Program-made: the position numbers and the translations under genes
Assembly: GCF_000195335.1 (NCBI RefSeq)
Contig: NC_015387.1
Location: forward strand, 372,001-436,000
Direction: 5' to 3'
Source: Marinithermus hydrothermalis DSM 14884
Lineage (GTDB): Bacteria; Deinococcota; Deinococci; Deinococcales; Marinithermaceae
DNA: 64,000 nt
Notes under the pieces: generated by a model
What the model saw: only the letters and a program-made list of their open reading frames with translations
Database searches by the model: none
What the model was told of the DNA's origin: nothing
Part shown: positions 41,338 through 52,091 of the stretch, piece by piece
Position numbering within the stretch: the stretch's first letter is position 1
Layout: each line of letters opens with the position of its first letter

Positions 41338-43209
41338 ATGGCTAAAGCCGTAGGAATCGACCTGGGAACGACCAACAGCGTGATCGCGGTGATGGAGGGG
41401 GGAAAGCCGGTCGTCCTGGAAAACGCGGAGGGCGAACGGACGACCCCCTCGGTCGTCGCCTTCAAGGAAGGGGAGACCCTCGTAGGCCGCATGGCCAAGC
41501 GCCAGGCCGTCCTGAACCCGCTGGGCACGATCTTTGAGGTCAAACGCTTCATCGGACGGCGCTGGGACGAGGTCAAGGAAGAAGCGGCCCGGGTGCCCTA
41601 CAACGTCGAGGAAGGACCGGACGGGGGCGTGCGCATCCGCGTGGGGGACAAGCGGTACACCCCCGAAGAGATCAGCGCCATGGTGCTGCGCAAGCTCGTG
41701 GACGACGCCTCCGCCAAGCTCGGGCAGAAGGTCACCAAAGCGGTGATCACCGTGCCCGCCTACTTCAACAACAGCCAGCGTGAAGCCACCGCGAACGCTG
41801 GCCGCATCGCGGGCCTCGAGGTCCTCCGCATCATCAACGAACCCACTGCGGCCTCGCTCGCCTACGGCCTCGACAAGAAGGAGAGCGAGACCGTTCTGGT
41901 CTTCGACCTGGGCGGAGGGACGTTCGACGTGACCGTCCTCGAGATCGGCGAGGGGGTGTTCGAGGTCAAGTCCACCTCCGGGGATACCCACCTCGGCGGT
42001 TCGGATATGGACCACGCCATCGTGAACTGGCTTGCCGAGGAGTTCAAGCGGGAGCACGGCGTGGACCTCAAGGCCGACCGCCAGGCGCTCCAGCGATTGA
42101 TTGAAGCGGCGGAGAAGGCCAAGATCGAGCTCTCCTCCACCACCGAGACCACGATCAGCCTGCCCTTCATCGCGCTGGACCCGGCCTCCAAGACGCCGCT
42201 GCACCTGGAGAAGAAGCTGACCCGCGCGAAGTTCGAGGAGCTCATCCAGCCGCTCCTGCACCGCTTGCGGACCCCGGTGGAGCAGGCCCTTAAGGACGCG
42301 GGGCTCAGCGCCAACCAGATCGACGAGGTCATCCTGGTGGGGGGCGCCACCCGCGTGCCCGCCGTGCAGCGCGTCGTGAAGGAGATCATCGGGAAGGAAC
42401 CCAACCGCTCGGTGAACCCCGATGAGGTTGTGGCGCTTGGCGCGGCCGTGCAGGCCGGCGTACTGATGGGCGAGGTGGAGGACGTGGTGTTGCTCGACGT
42501 GACGCCCCTCTCCCTCGGGGTGGAGACCAAAGGGGGCGTGATGACCGTCCTCATCCCGCGGAACACCACCATCCCCACCCGCAAGACCGAGGTCTTCACC
42601 ACCGCGGAGCACAACCAGACGGCGGTCGAGATCCACGTCCTCCAAGGTGAGCGGCCCATGGCCCAGGACAACAAGTCCCTTGGCCGCTTCCGCTTGGAAG
42701 GCATCCCGCCCATGCCCGCCGGCGTCCCGCAGATCGAGGTGACCTTCGACATCGACGCGAACGGCATCCTGCACGTTACTGCCAAGGAGAAATCCACCGG
42801 CAAGGAGGCCTCGATCCGCATCGAGAACACCACCACCCTCTCCGAGGAAGAGATCCAGCGCATGATCGAGGAGGCCCAAAAACACGCGGAGGAGGACCGG
42901 CGCCGCAAGGAGCATATCGAGCTCAAGAACAACCTGGACACCGCACGCATCCAGGCCGAACGGATCATGCAGGAGAAGGAGGCCAGCCCCGAGGTCAAGT
43001 CCCGCCTCGAGGCCGCCGTGCAGAAGGCTAAGGAGCTGGTGGAGAAGGACGCGGAGGACGCCGAGCTTCGTCAGGCCACCGAGGAACTCCTCTCGGCCCT
43101 GCAGGCCTACGAGCAGGCTGCGCAAGGGCAAGGCGCGACCGCAGCCTCCGGCGCGTCCGACAAGAAGGACGACGACGTGATCGACGCAGACTACAAGCCG
43201 GCGGAGTAA
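41338..43209 (+). CDS. dnaK: Chaperone protein DnaK (Hsp70)
   Basis: A 623-residue Hsp70 with the N-terminal ATPase signature [23 protein letters not shown] near 192, the [11 protein letters not shown] segment near 338, a substrate-binding beta-domain ([11 protein letters not shown]) and an alpha-helical lid ending in a disordered [15 protein letters not shown] tail. ATG 41338 follows SD-like AGGAAAGGGG; the GTG/TTG-like extension to 41329 is unlikely. First gene of dnaK-grpE-dnaJ-dafA, the order known from Thermus. Confidence 0.97.
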   Translation: MAKAVGIDLGTTNSVIAVMEGGKPVVLENAEGERTTPSVVAFKEGETLVGRMAKRQAVLNPLGTIFEVKRFIGRRWDEVKEEAARVPYNVEEGPDGGVRIRVGDKRYTPEEISAMVLRKLVDDASAKLGQKVTKAVITVPAYFNNSQREATANAGRIAGLEVLRIINEPTAASLAYGLDKKESETVLVFDLGGGTFDVTVLEIGEGVFEVKSTSGDTHLGGSDMDHAIVNWLAEEFKREHGVDLKADRQALQRLIEAAEKAKIELSSTTETTISLPFIALDPASKTPLHLEKKLTRAKFEELIQPLLHRLRTPVEQALKDAGLSANQIDEVILVGGATRVPAVQRVVKEIIGKEPNRSVNPDEVVALGAAVQAGVLMGEVEDVVLLDVTPLSLGVETKGGVMTVLIPRNTTIPTRKTEVFTTAEHNQTAVEIHVLQGERPMAQDNKSLGRFRLEGIPPMPAGVPQIEVTFDIDANGILHVTAKEKSTGKEASIRIENTTTLSEEEIQRMIEEAQKHAEEDRRRKEHIELKNNLDTARIQAERIMQEKEASPEVKSRLEAAVQKAKELVEKDAEDAELRQATEELLSALQAYEQAAQGQGATAASGASDKKDDDVIDADYKPAE

Positions 43210-43215
43210 CGCCCT

Positions 43216-43237
43216 GGGGGCCGGCACGCCGGCCCCC
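43216..43237 (+). other. Intercistronic hairpin between dnaK and grpE
   Basis: GGGGGCCGGC and GCCGGCCCCC flank AC, forming a perfect GC stem without a T-tract. Likely an mRNA-processing or stability element that lets dnaK exceed grpE expression; partial attenuation is possible. Confidence 0.5.
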
Positions 43238-43260
43238 ACCCCCCTGACAGGAGGTCATTC

Positions 43261-43809
43261 ATGGCGAACGAGAAGGACCTGACCCAGCCGGAGCAAGAAC
43301 CGGACGTTCAACCGGAGGGCGAGGCGCAGCCGGACCGGGAAGCGCTCGAGGCGGAGCTGCAAGCCGCCCGCGCGGAGCTGCAAGCCCTCAAGGACAAGTA
43401 CGTGCGCTTGCTCGCGGACTTCGATAACTACCGCAAGCGCACCGCAGCCGAGGTGGAGGCCGCCCGCAAGGACGGCGAGCTGCGCGTGCTGCGCGCGTTG
43501 TTGCCGGTCCTCGACGACCTCTCCCGCGCCCTCGAGCACGCCCAGGCCAGCCCCGAGGCGATCATCGAGGGGATCAAGGCCGTGCGGGACGGTTTCCGCC
43601 GCATCCTTTCCGGTATGGGGGTGGAGGCGGTGCCGGGCAAGGGCGCGGCCTTTGACCCCCGGTACCACGAGGCCATCGGGGTGCTGGAGGGCGAGGAGGA
43701 CGGGCGGATCGCCGAGGTCTTCCAGGAGGGATTCACGTACCAAGGGGCTTTGGTTCGTCCGGCCCGGGTGGCGGTGACGAAGAAGAAGGACGAGGATCCC
43801 GAGGCGTGA
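43261..43809 (+). CDS. grpE: Nucleotide exchange factor GrpE
   Basis: A 182-residue DnaK exchange factor: acidic disordered N-terminus, long coiled-coil (about 25-75, [33 protein letters not shown]), then the beta-wing domain with [21 protein letters not shown] and [29 protein letters not shown] (43250-43256) is strong. Second gene of the dnaK operon. Confidence 0.95.
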   Translation: MANEKDLTQPEQEPDVQPEGEAQPDREALEAELQAARAELQALKDKYVRLLADFDNYRKRTAAEVEAARKDGELRVLRALLPVLDDLSRALEHAQASPEAIIEGIKAVRDGFRRILSGMGVEAVPGKGAAFDPRYHEAIGVLEGEEDGRIAEVFQEGFTYQGALVRPARVAVTKKKDEDPEA

Positions 43810-43843
43810 CCCTCGCCTGGCGCGGGCTCTTGGGGAGGTGTGC

Positions 43844-44719
43844 ATGAGCTACAAGGACTACTACGCGATCCTTGGTGTTCCCCGCACGGCAAGTCAAGAG
43901 GAAATCAAGCGGGCATACAAAAAGCTCGCGCGGAAGTACCACCCCGACGTCAACAAAGAGCCCGGTGCCGAGGAGAAGTTCAAGGAGATTAACGAGGCCT
44001 ACGCGGTCCTGTCCGACCCGGAGAAACGCCGGGTATACGACGCGTACGGCACGACGCAGACCCCGCCACCCCCGCCCCCGGGTGGGTGGCGCTGGGAAGG
44101 CACGGTGGACCCCGGGGAGTTCTCCGACTTCTTCCAAGAGTTGTTCGGTGAGGGCCTGTTCGGTGGCCTGTTCGGAACCTCCCGGGGGGGCCGCCGCAGC
44201 GCGAGGGGCGGGGTGAACTACGAGCTGGAGTTCCCGCTCTCCCTCGAGCAGGCGTACCGAGGCGGGGAGCAGCGCATCGAGGTGAACGGCGAACCCATCG
44301 TGGTGCGGATCCCGGCTGGGGTGCGCGAAGGGAGCCGGATCCGCCTCGCGGGCAAAGGCGGACCTGGCGTGCCCCCGGGGGACCTGTACCTCACCGTGCG
44401 CCTCAAGCCGCACCCCACCTTCCGCCTCGAGGGGGACGACGTGCACGTCACCGTGGATGTCCCAGCCCCTGTCGCGGTGGTGGGCGGCACGGTCCGCGTG
44501 CCCACCCTGGACGGCCCCGTTGAGCTCACCCTCCCGCCCCGCACGCAGACGGGCCGTAAGTTGCGGTTGCGTGGGAAAGGCTGGCCCAAGCGCGGCGGCG
44601 GTCGCGGGGACCAGTACGTCACGGTGCGGGTGGTGATTCCGGAGCACCCCTCCCCGGAGGAGGAACGGTTGTACCGGGAGCTGGCGCGCCTGTTGAAACG
44701 TCAGGGGGTGATCCGCTGA
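43844..44719 (+). CDS. dnaJ: DnaJ, short Thermus type without zinc finger
   Basis: A 291-residue J-protein: J domain with HPD at 33-35 ([10 protein letters not shown]), a short Gly/Phe linker ([15 protein letters not shown]), then two C-terminal beta domains ([18 protein letters not shown]). The Cys-rich zinc-finger domain of classic DnaJ is absent, as in Thermus thermophilus DnaJ and CbpA. Acts with DnaK, and in Thermus forms a complex with DafA, encoded next. ATG 43844 is preferred over 43838, spacing from GGGGAGG being better. Confidence 0.94.
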   Translation: MSYKDYYAILGVPRTASQEEIKRAYKKLARKYHPDVNKEPGAEEKFKEINEAYAVLSDPEKRRVYDAYGTTQTPPPPPPGGWRWEGTVDPGEFSDFFQELFGEGLFGGLFGTSRGGRRSARGGVNYELEFPLSLEQAYRGGEQRIEVNGEPIVVRIPAGVREGSRIRLAGKGGPGVPPGDLYLTVRLKPHPTFRLEGDDVHVTVDVPAPVAVVGGTVRVPTLDGPVELTLPPRTQTGRKLRLRGKGWPKRGGGRGDQYVTVRVVIPEHPSPEEERLYRELARLLKRQGVIR

Positions 44720-44961
44720 TGCTGGTGCGCAGCGAACGCTACGGGATGGGGTTCCTGGAAGCCCAAGGCCTCTCCCGCGCGGCGCTCGAGGCTTACGTTG
44801 AGCTCGGGTTCGTGGAGCCGCTCGAGTGGTGCGGCGAGTGGTACTTTAGCCGCGAGGATGTCGAGCGGTTATTCCGCGCCGAGCGGATTCGGAGGGATCT
44901 CGGGGTGAACCTGGTGGGTTCGGTCCTCGTCGTGGAGATCCTGGAGCGTTTCGGGGCTTAG
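44719..44961 (+). CDS. dafA: DafA-like DnaK-DnaJ assembly factor
   Basis: An 80-residue protein directly after dnaJ (TGATG overlap), matching the position and size of Thermus DafA, the 78-residue factor that holds the DnaK-DnaJ complex together. The sequence has a MerR/CbpM-like helix-turn-helix look ([34 protein letters not shown]). The assignment rests on context and size; a CbpM-type modulator is the related alternative. Its stop overlaps the convergent CMD gene by 4 bp. Confidence 0.82.
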   Translation: MLVRSERYGMGFLEAQGLSRAALEAYVELGFVEPLEWCGEWYFSREDVERLFRAERIRRDLGVNLVGSVLVVEILERFGA

Positions 44962-45359
44962 CCCGTCGCGTTCTCGTCCGGCTCACGCCGCGGTGGTGCG
45001 CCATCGCGGGCGTTTTGTTTGTGCAGCAGGGCGTGGAGGGCCTTCATCGCCCCGAGCGCGCGCGGAAACCCCATAAAGATCGCGGCCTGCAGGATCGTCT
45101 CCCGCACCTCCCGTACCGTCGCACCGGCCCGCAGGGCGCCCTCGAGGTGCGTGGCGAGCTCGGGGGGGTTCCCCAGCGCGATCAGGCTGGTGATGGCCAA
45201 AAGCTCGCGCGTTTTTAGGTCCAGCCCTTCCCGCGCCAGCACCTCCTCGTACGCGAACTCCGTGATGTACCGGTGCAGGTCCGGGTCCAGCTCCGCCAGC
45301 ATGCGGTCGATCACCTCGAAACGCTCTCCCCACAACGTTTCACGAACGCTCATCGGCAT
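44958..45359 (-). CDS. Carboxymuconolactone decarboxylase-family protein
   Basis: A 133-residue all-helical AhpD-like protein with [56 protein letters not shown] as the CMD core. The CxxC of redox-active AhpD members is absent, so it is closer to the decarboxylase-like gamma-CMD type. Substrate unknown. ATG 45359 or 45353 are both possible; GGGGGG precedes them. Confidence 0.82.
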   Translation of the reverse strand: MPMSVRETLWGERFEVIDRMLAELDPDLHRYITEFAYEEVLAREGLDLKTRELLAITSLIALGNPPELATHLEGALRAGATVREVRETILQAAIFMGFPRALGAMKALHALLHKQNARDGAPPRREPDENATG

Positions 45360-45396
45360 CCCCCCAGGTGCCCCGGGCCCGGCCCGGGGGCTTCCC

Positions 45397-46059
45397 CTAT
45401 GCTACCCGCTCCAGCACGCCCCGCAGATCCCCCAAGGCCTCCCGGTGCTGGCCGTAATGATCCACCCACACCGTTCCCAGGCCCAGAGCCTGGGCGGCTT
45501 GGATGTCGGCCTCGAGGCTGTCCCCCACGTGGGTGGCGGCCTCCGGAGGTACGGCGAGGGCCTCCAGGGCGGCCTTGAAGATCCGGGGGTCGGGTTTAGC
45601 GACCCCCACCAGCGCGGAGACCGCCAGGGTATCGAAGTGCTCCGCGAGCCCCAGCACCCGCAGGATGTGCGGGAGCAACCCATCCCAGTTGGAAACGACG
45701 CCCAGCCGGTACCCTCGGTACCGAAGCGCCTCCAGCACCTCCCGCGCGTGGGGCGCGAGCGGCCATATCGCCGGGTTATCCCACTGGCGTACCAGCTCCT
45801 GAGCGACCTTTTCCGCTTCGGGAACCCCTAAGCCCTCCAAAAGCGCGCGGTCAAACGCGTACCAGATGGCCAGCGCTTCCTCGAGCGTCGTGGCGGTGAG
45901 GTGGCGTTGCTGGTACGTGGCGAAGGCGGCGCGGGCTGCTTCCTTAAGGCGCGACCAGTCCGCTGGAAGGTTGCGTTCGGCGAGGAAGGGCTCGAGCCAG
46001 AGTTTGGGGTGCGTGAGGATGAGCGTATCTCCAATATCGAACAGAACTGCGCGTTTCAT
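45397..46059 (-). CDS. HAD-superfamily hydrolase, subfamily IA
   Basis: A 220-residue phosphatase-like protein: motif I LFDIGDTLI (nucleophile D8), motif II VVSNWDG near residue 125, motif III Lys in VGVAKPDPRIF near 155, and motif IV HVGDSLEADIQAA near 178. Substrate not evident. A -10-like TAGAGT lies 6 nt upstream of ATG 46059, another leaderless layout. Confidence 0.87.
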   Translation of the reverse strand: MKRAVLFDIGDTLILTHPKLWLEPFLAERNLPADWSRLKEAARAAFATYQQRHLTATTLEEALAIWYAFDRALLEGLGVPEAEKVAQELVRQWDNPAIWPLAPHAREVLEALRYRGYRLGVVSNWDGLLPHILRVLGLAEHFDTLAVSALVGVAKPDPRIFKAALEALAVPPEAATHVGDSLEADIQAAQALGLGTVWVDHYGQHREALGDLRGVLERVA

Positions 46060-46155
46060 GGTTTTACTCTAGATCATTTGAGGGGCGGGGACCGGTTCCT
46101 CGAACCCGTTGGAGGGGGACAGCTGGGCAGGCTAAAGGCGAGCGGCTGCGTTCGC

Positions 46156-46184
46156 TTGACAAGGCGAGAGGGCTCGTATATCAT
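46156..46184 (+). promoter_or_regulatory. Promoter of tRNA-Asp/tRNA-Phe
   Basis: TTGACA (46156-46161), a 17-bp spacer and TATCAT (46179-46184). The first tRNA begins 49 nt downstream, leaving a short 5' leader. Confidence 0.82.
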
Positions 46185-46233
46185 CCTATGTGCCTGATCA
46201 GGGTGCGCCCTGAGGGCGAAAAACAAAGCGTGT

Positions 46234-46310
46234 GGCCCCGTGGTGTAGTTGGTTAACACACCCGCCTGTCACGTGGGAGATCGCGGGTTCAAGTCCCGTC
46301 GGGGCCGCCA
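46234..46310 (+). tRNA. tRNA-Asp (anticodon GTC)
   Basis: The acceptor GGCCCCG/CGGGGCC is followed by G and encoded CCA. The anticodon loop CTGTCAC gives GUC, and the T arm contains GGTTCAAGTCC. The length is 77 nt. Confidence 0.95.
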
Positions 46311-46315
46311 CAGGT

Positions 46316-46391
46316 GCCGAGGTAGCTCAGTTGGTAGAGCATGCGACTGAAAATCGCAGTGTCGGCGGTTCGATTCCGCCCCTCGGCACCA
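46316..46391 (+). tRNA. tRNA-Phe (anticodon GAA)
   Basis: The acceptor GCCGAGG/CCTCGGC is followed by A and encoded CCA. The anticodon loop CTGAAAA gives GAA, and the T arm contains GGTTCGATTCC. It lies 5 nt after tRNA-Asp, in one transcript. Confidence 0.95.
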
Positions 46392-46397
46392 CGCTTT

Positions 46398-46757
46398 TTA
46401 TTGCGATCTCGCGGGGCGGCCTCCCAGTAGGCTGAGGGTCCCGCCCAACAGACCGCCAATCGCACCTCCGACCAACCCCGATGCGGCACCGCGTGCGGCG
46501 CTGAGGTGGGGCATGGCCCCGCCGAGCACTGTGCCGACCACGAGGCCCGCGGCGATTCCAGCGAGCAGACCCGCGCCGACGGCCACCGCTTGGCGGGGGG
46601 TTGCGTTCTGCACGAGCGCGCTGCTGAACGCGCCGACGATGCCGCCGCCTAGACCGCTCATGACCCCCACGACGATCGAGATGGCCCGGAGCACCTCGGG
46701 GGTTCCCTCGATGAGCGTTCCAGCAGCGGCCAGCGCCGCGCTGTACACGAGATCCAT
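46398..46757 (-). CDS. Small Gly/Ala-rich membrane protein
   Basis: A 119-residue protein made mostly of hydrophobic glycine-zipper-like stretches (GVMSGLGGGIVGAF, AVGAGLLAGIAAGLVVGTVLGGA, ASGLVGGAIGGLLGG), suggesting three TM segments. No family recognised. The strong SD AGGAGGTGATC upstream of ATG 46757 supports expression. It converges on tRNA-Phe with only 6 bp between them. Confidence 0.62.
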   Translation of the reverse strand: MDLVYSAALAAAGTLIEGTPEVLRAISIVVGVMSGLGGGIVGAFSSALVQNATPRQAVAVGAGLLAGIAAGLVVGTVLGGAMPHLSAARGAASGLVGGAIGGLLGGTLSLLGGRPARSQ

Positions 46758-46905
46758 TCCCGATCACCTCCTTATTCCTTATGAGGAACTCGTGGCTTTT
46801 ATTCTATTCGATTCGGGCGGCCGTTCTGGGTTGGCCGGGCTGAGGCAGGGCGCTGGGGGGGCTTCGTGGATTAGGGGGGAGCGGCTTTTGCCCTAGGCGT
46901 GCGGC

Positions 46906-46934
46906 TTGACAGGAATTAGGGGGTGTGTTAGGCT
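46906..46934 (+). promoter_or_regulatory. Promoter of the tRNA-tuf operon
   Basis: TTGACA (46906-46911), a 17-bp spacer and TAGGCT (46929-46934). The first tRNA starts 43 nt downstream. Confidence 0.82.
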
Positions 46935-46977
46935 TTTAGCTCGGACGGGGTTGGATTCCCCGCCAAGCCCCCAGGGT

Positions 46978-47053
46978 GCCACCCTAGCTCAACCGGTAGA
47001 GCACCCGACTTGTAATCGGGCGGTTAGGGGTTCGACTCCCCTGGGTGGCTCCA
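46978..47053 (+). tRNA. tRNA-Thr (anticodon TGT)
   Basis: The acceptor GCCACCC/GGGTGGC is followed by T and encoded CCA. The anticodon loop CTTGTAA gives UGU, and the T arm contains GGTTCGACTCC. First tRNA of the cluster before tuf. Confidence 0.95.
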
Positions 47054-47076
47054 GCTGCAGGTGCAGCGCCAAGCGT

Positions 47077-47162
47077 GGGCAGGTGCCCGAGTGGCCAAAG
47101 GGGACGGTCTGTAAAACCGTTGGCGTATGCCTTCGCTGGTTCGAATCCAGCCCTGCCCACCA
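47077..47162 (+). tRNA. tRNA-Tyr (anticodon GTA)
   Basis: Acceptor GGGCAGG/CCTGCCC, A and encoded CCA. It is 86 nt because of the long variable arm expected for bacterial tRNA-Tyr. The anticodon loop CTGTAAA gives GUA. Confidence 0.95.
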
Positions 47163-47165
47163 CAC

Positions 47166-47241
47166 GCGGGAGTAGCTCAGTTGGTAGAGCATCGGCTTCC
47201 CAAGCCGAGGGTCGCGGGTTCGAGTCCCGTCTCCCGCTCCA
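47166..47241 (+). tRNA. tRNA-Gly (anticodon CCC)
   Basis: Acceptor GCGGGAG/CTCCCGC, T and encoded CCA. The anticodon loop TTCCCAA between TCGGC and GCCGA gives CCC. The E. coli counterpart in this operon position (glyT) reads TCC. Confidence 0.94.
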
Positions 47242-47244
47242 CGG

Positions 47245-47320
47245 GCTCGCGTAGCTCAGCAGGTAGAGCACACCCTTGGTAAGGGTGAGGTCGCCGGTTC
47301 AAGTCCGGCCGCGAGCTCCA
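47245..47320 (+). tRNA. tRNA-Thr (anticodon GGT)
   Basis: Acceptor GCTCGCG/CGCGAGC, T and encoded CCA. The anticodon loop TTGGTAA gives GGU, and the T arm contains GGTTCAAGTCC. Last tRNA before tuf. Confidence 0.95.
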
Positions 47321-47406
47321 GATTTTCAAGCGGTAACCGTGCCCGCCCGGTCTCCTGAGGAGGGGAGCCTAGCGGGCCGGTTAAACCTGTAGGGAGGACG
47401 GTTACG

Positions 47407-48624
<1,218 letters not shown>

Positions 48625-48638
48625 TCCCCGCTTCTAGA

Positions 48639-48662
48639 GGGGGGAGGTGGCCTCCCCCCTTT
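48639..48662 (+). terminator. Terminator/attenuator-like hairpin after tuf
   Basis: A 9-bp stem GGGGGGAGG with CCTCCCCCC and a TGG loop is followed by TTT and C-rich sequence. The short T-run suggests partial termination, which would keep tuf above the downstream genes. Confidence 0.6.
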
Positions 48663-48685
48663 CCCCCTGTCTGAAGAGGAGAGCC

Positions 48686-48850
48686 ATGGCCAGCGACGTA
48701 CGCATCAAAATCCTGCTCGAGTGCACCGAGTGCAAGCGCCGCAACTACGCCACCGAAAAGAACCGGCGCAACACCACGGGGAAGCTCGAGCTCCGCAAGC
48801 ACTGCCCGTGGTGCAACAAGCACACGGTCCATAAGGAAGTTAAGGCGTAG
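48686..48850 (+). CDS. rpmG: 50S ribosomal protein L33
   Basis: A 54-residue ribosomal protein of the zinc-ribbon (C+) type, with cysteines C13, C16, C40 and C43 ([17 protein letters not shown]). The start ATG 48686 lies after GAAGAGGAGAG. Position tuf-rpmG-secE-nusG is standard. Confidence 0.95.
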   Translation: MASDVRIKILLECTECKRRNYATEKNRRNTTGKLELRKHCPWCNKHTVHKEVKA

Positions 48851-48852
48851 CC

Positions 48853-49035
48853 ATGGGGCGGATCATCGCTTACTTCCGCGAGGCACGGGCAGAGCTCGCC
48901 CGGGTGACCTGGCCGAGCCGGGAGGAGATCATCCAGTCCACCGAGGCGATCCTGCTCTTCACCTTGTTCTCGATGACCATACTCTGGGTCTATGACCTGG
49001 TGTTTGGTCAGTTGATGCGGTTGATCATCCGATGA
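48853..49035 (+). CDS. secE: Preprotein translocase subunit SecE
   Basis: A 60-residue single-TM SecE: amphipathic helix [27 protein letters not shown], with the invariant VTWPS, then one TM helix. It clamps SecY in the translocon. Starts 2 bp after rpmG and overlaps nusG by 4 bp. Confidence 0.95.
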   Translation: MGRIIAYFREARAELARVTWPSREEIIQSTEAILLFTLFSMTILWVYDLVFGQLMRLIIR

Positions 49036-49589
49036 GCATCGAATGGTACGCGGTCCACACCTACGTGGGGTACGAGGATAAGGTCAAGGCCAACATCGAG
49101 AAACGGGCCAAGGCCTTGGGCATGGAGGACAAGATCTTTCAAGTCCTCATCCCCACCGAGGAGATCGTGGAGCACCGTGAAGGCGGAAAGAAAGAGGTGG
49201 TGCGCCGCAAGCTCTTCCCAGGGTATGTCTTCGTGCAGATGGACCTCGGCGATAACCCCGAGGACCCCAACGAGGCCTGGGAGGTGGTGCGCCACACCCC
49301 GGGCGTGACCGGGTTTGTGGGGACCGCGACCCGCCCGGTGCCGCTCACGCCGGATGAGGTGCAAGGCATCCTTGAGGCCAGCGGCGTGGCGGGCAAGAAG
49401 GAAGGGCCCAAGCCCCAGGTTTCCTTCAAGGAAGGGGACGTGGTGCGAGTGGTTTCCGGCCCCTTCGCCGATTTTACGGGGGTGGTCAGCGAGATCAGCC
49501 CCGAGCGCAACAAGGTCAAGGTGCTGGTGTCCATCTTCGGGCGCGAGACCCCGGTCGAGCTGGATTTCTCGCAGGTGGTCCGCGCGTAA
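49032..49589 (+). CDS. nusG: Transcription termination/antitermination factor NusG
   Basis: A 185-residue NusG with the NGN domain ([35 protein letters not shown]) and C-terminal KOW domain ([43 protein letters not shown]). Couples RNA polymerase to Rho or to the ribosome. Overlaps secE by 4 bp. Confidence 0.96.
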   Translation: MSIEWYAVHTYVGYEDKVKANIEKRAKALGMEDKIFQVLIPTEEIVEHREGGKKEVVRRKLFPGYVFVQMDLGDNPEDPNEAWEVVRHTPGVTGFVGTATRPVPLTPDEVQGILEASGVAGKKEGPKPQVSFKEGDVVRVVSGPFADFTGVVSEISPERNKVKVLVSIFGRETPVELDFSQVVRA

Positions 49590-49634
49590 CGGCTGGAGTC
49601 GGGAGCCGGGTCGGCTTCTGGCTTCAGGCCCTGC

Positions 49635-49666
49635 AGGCGTGAACACCCCGAATTACGGGGGAGCCT
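49635..49666 (+). promoter_or_regulatory. Candidate L1-binding autoregulatory site before rplK
   Basis: AGGC (49635-49638) pairs with GCCT (49663-49666), CCCCG (49646-49650) pairs with CGGGG (49656-49660), and the asymmetric internal loop GTGAACA/GA lies between. This resembles the two-stem L1 site of 23S rRNA and L11-operon leaders. The rplK SD follows immediately, so bound L1 could block initiation. Confidence 0.55.
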
Positions 49667-49681
49667 AGAGGAGGTCAAAAA

Positions 49682-50116
49682 ATGAAGAAGGTTGTGGGTA
49701 TTGTGAAGCTGCAGCTGCCCGCGGGCAAAGCCACGCCCGCGCCCCCGGTGGGGCCCGCGTTGGGCCAGCACGGGGCGAACATCATGGAGTTCTGCAAGGC
49801 CTTTAACGCGGCCACGGCGAACATGGGGGACGCGATCATTCCCGTGGAGATCACCATCTACTCTGATCGCTCCTTCACCTTCATCACCAAGACGCCCCCG
49901 GCCTCCTACCTGATCCGCAAAGCGGCGGGGATCGAGAAGGGAGCCCAGAAGCCGGGCCGTGAGAAGGTCGGCAAGATCACCTGGGAGGACTGCCTCAAGA
50001 TCGCTGAGCAGAAGATGAAGGACCTGAACGCGGGCAGCCTTGAGGCCGCCGCGCGGCAGATCGCCGGGTCCGCCCGTTCGATGGGCGTGGAAGTGGAGGG
50101 GATGCCCGATGCCTAA
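49682..50116 (+). CDS. rplK: 50S ribosomal protein L11
   Basis: A 144-residue GTPase-centre protein. Signature segments are [27 protein letters not shown] (conserved prolines) and [12 protein letters not shown]; the C-terminal rRNA-binding domain ends [25 protein letters not shown]. The stop overlaps the start of rplA. Confidence 0.96.
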   Translation: MKKVVGIVKLQLPAGKATPAPPVGPALGQHGANIMEFCKAFNAATANMGDAIIPVEITIYSDRSFTFITKTPPASYLIRKAAGIEKGAQKPGREKVGKITWEDCLKIAEQKMKDLNAGSLEAAARQIAGSARSMGVEVEGMPDA

Positions 50117-50798
50117 GCACGGTAAGCGGTACCGCGCGTTGCTGGAAAAGGTCGACACTACGAAGACCTACGAGATCGACGAGGCGGCCCGGCTGGTCAA
50201 GGAGCTGGCCTCCGCCCGCTTCGACGAGACCGTGGAGGCGCACATCAAGCTCGGCATCGATCCTCGCAAGTCCGACCAGAACGTGCGCTCCACCGTGACC
50301 TTGCCGCACGGAACCGGCCGCACCGTGCGCGTGCTGGCCATCGCGAAGGGCGAGAAGATCAAGGAAGCCGAGGAGGCCGGGGCGGACTACGCCGGAGGCG
50401 AGGAGTTCATCCAGAAGATCCTGGACGGCTGGATGGAGTTCGACGCGGTCGTGGCCACCCCGGACATGATGGGCGCGGTGGGCTCCAAGCTGGGGCGGAT
50501 CCTGGGGCCGCGCGGTTTGTTGCCGAACCCGAAGGCCGGCACCGTGGGCTTTAACATCGGCGAGATCATCAAGGAGATCAAGGCCGGCCGTATCGAGTTC
50601 CGTAACGACAAGACCGGTGTGGTGCACGCGCCCATCGGCAAGGCGAGCTTCGCGCCGGAACAAATCGCGGAAAACCTTCGTGCCTTCATCAAGGCGGTCG
50701 AGGCGGCGAAGCCCGAGGCGGCCAAGGGCACCTACCTGCGGAGCGTCTACATCACCACCACCATGGGCCCTTCCATCCGGGTGAACCCGTACTCCTAA
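50109..50798 (+). CDS. rplA: 50S ribosomal protein L1
   Basis: A 229-residue L1-stalk protein with [15 protein letters not shown] at the start, the [20 protein letters not shown] strand, [27 protein letters not shown] and GPSIRVNP at the end. ATG 50109 overlaps the rplK stop; a longer in-frame start at 50040 lies inside rplK. L1 normally represses the rplK-rplA unit. Confidence 0.96.
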   Translation: MPKHGKRYRALLEKVDTTKTYEIDEAARLVKELASARFDETVEAHIKLGIDPRKSDQNVRSTVTLPHGTGRTVRVLAIAKGEKIKEAEEAGADYAGGEEFIQKILDGWMEFDAVVATPDMMGAVGSKLGRILGPRGLLPNPKAGTVGFNIGEIIKEIKAGRIEFRNDKTGVVHAPIGKASFAPEQIAENLRAFIKAVEAAKPEAAKGTYLRSVYITTTMGPSIRVNPYS

Positions 50799-51004
50799 TG
50801 GAGGCCCGACTTGCGGTGCCCGGCGTTCCGCTTTAAGCTAACGGACGGCACCCCGGTGCGGACCGGCTCCGCGCCATGGAATGACGCTTAAGACAGCGGG
50901 GGGCACACGGCCTTAAACGAACAGGAAACCCCGCCGAGGCGCTTTGGGGGAGCGTTTCGAGGCCCGAGGTCCGGGGGACCCCCACCCCCACGGAGGAGGA
51001 AGAC
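50799..51004 (+). promoter_or_regulatory. rplJ leader, probable L10(L12) autoregulatory RNA
   Basis: A 206-nt untranslated stretch between rplA and rplJ with several GC hairpins and A-rich unpaired patches (for example GCCTTAAACGAACAGGAAACC around 50910-50932). A long structured leader here is where the L10 leader (Rfam L10_leader) occurs in most bacteria. The kink-turn could not be drawn with certainty. Confidence 0.6.
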
Positions 51005-51535
51005 GTGCCGAGCAAACGCAACGTCGAGCTCCTGGCCCGCCTGAAGGAAACCCTGCAGGCTGCGGACGGCTCGTTCTTCCTGGTGAACTATCAGGGCCTA
51101 CCGGCCGGTGATGAGTTCCAGCTCAGAAAGGCGTTGAAGGAGAAGGGAGCGCGCCTGCTTGTGGCCAAGAACACCCTGATCCGCATCGCGCTTCAAGAGC
51201 TGGGCTTGCCCGAGCTGGACGGGGCGCTGGCCGGGCCGACCGCGGTGGTGGTCTTCGAGGACCCCGTCGCTGCGGCGAAAGCCCTGCTAGACTTCGCCGA
51301 GAAGAACGAGAAGAAGATCCCCGAGGCTAAGGCCGGCTTGCTGCAGGGTCAGCTCCTCTCCCCGGAGGACATCAAGGCGCTGGCCAAGCTGCCCACCCTG
51401 GACGAACTGCGCGCCGAACTGGTGGGTACGCTGCAGGCCCCGATGGCCGAGATGGTTGGCGTGCTGGGCGGTGCAGCCCGCGAGTTCGTAGGCATCCTGG
51501 ACGCGTACGTGAAGAAACAGAAAGAAGCGGCGTAA
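51005..51535 (+). CDS. rplJ: 50S ribosomal protein L10
   Basis: A 176-residue stalk base: [51 protein letters not shown], and a C-terminal helix for L7/L12 dimers. The start is GTG 51005 behind GGAGGAGGAAGAC. Followed by rplL after 22 bp. Confidence 0.95.
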   Translation: MPSKRNVELLARLKETLQAADGSFFLVNYQGLPAGDEFQLRKALKEKGARLLVAKNTLIRIALQELGLPELDGALAGPTAVVVFEDPVAAAKALLDFAEKNEKKIPEAKAGLLQGQLLSPEDIKALAKLPTLDELRAELVGTLQAPMAEMVGVLGGAAREFVGILDAYVKKQKEAA

Positions 51536-51557
51536 GCGAAGGTAGAGGAGGAAGAAG

Positions 51558-51938
51558 ATGGCTCTGGACATCGAACGCATTAAAGAGGAACTTTCCCAGG
51601 CGACCGTTCTCGAGCTCAAGCAGCTGATCGACGTGCTGAAGGAGGAGTGGGGCGTGGAGGCCGCCGCTCCCGTGGCCGTGGCCGCGGTGCCCGGTGCGGC
51701 CGCCGGGGCTGAGGCCGCCGCTGAGGAGAAGACCGAGTTCGACGTGATCCTCAAGGAGGCGGGCGGCCAGAAGCTCCAGGTCATCAAGGAGGTGCGGGCC
51801 ATCACCGGTCTGGGCCTCAAGGAGGCCAAGGACCTGGTGGAGAAGGGCGGCGCCATCAAGGAAGGCATCTCCAAGGAAGAAGCCGAAGAGATCAAGAAGA
51901 AGCTCGAGGCCGTCGGCGCCACCGTCGAACTGAAGTAA
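51558..51938 (+). CDS. rplL: 50S ribosomal protein L7/L12
   Basis: A 126-residue stalk protein: N-terminal dimer domain ([28 protein letters not shown]), Ala-rich hinge ([20 protein letters not shown] type) and C-terminal domain ([21 protein letters not shown], then [13 protein letters not shown]). SD AGAGGAGGAAG. Confidence 0.97.
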   Translation: MALDIERIKEELSQATVLELKQLIDVLKEEWGVEAAAPVAVAAVPGAAAGAEAAAEEKTEFDVILKEAGGQKLQVIKEVRAITGLGLKEAKDLVEKGGAIKEGISKEEAEEIKKKLEAVGATVELK

Positions 51939-52017
51939 AGCGTCTCGGCAGGTGGTATCCTAGGGTGATGCCCCTGCCGTCCCACCGGGTGTGCAAGTTT
52001 AGGGGGTAGCACCGGTG

Positions 52018-52045
52018 CCCTGGCGAACCAGGGGGTTCGCCAGGG
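52018..52045 (+). promoter_or_regulatory. Hairpin in the rplL-rpoB intergenic region
   Basis: A 12-bp perfect stem, CCCTGGCGAACC and GGTTCGCCAGGG, with an AGGG tetraloop, 47 nt before the rpoB start. No T-run follows. A position equivalent to the E. coli rplL-rpoB attenuator/RNase III site makes processing or attenuation likely. A TATCCT at 51957-51962 may be an extra promoter. Confidence 0.6.
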
Positions 52046-52091
52046 TACCCCCTGCCCCCACCCTCCCGTTTAACGCGCCAGAGGTGAGCGC

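Noticed and set aside
41203-43239. A 678-codon open frame antisense to dnaK
   Set aside because: Classic antisense artefact of dnaK genes; no SD or domain, and it crosses the dnaK promoter.
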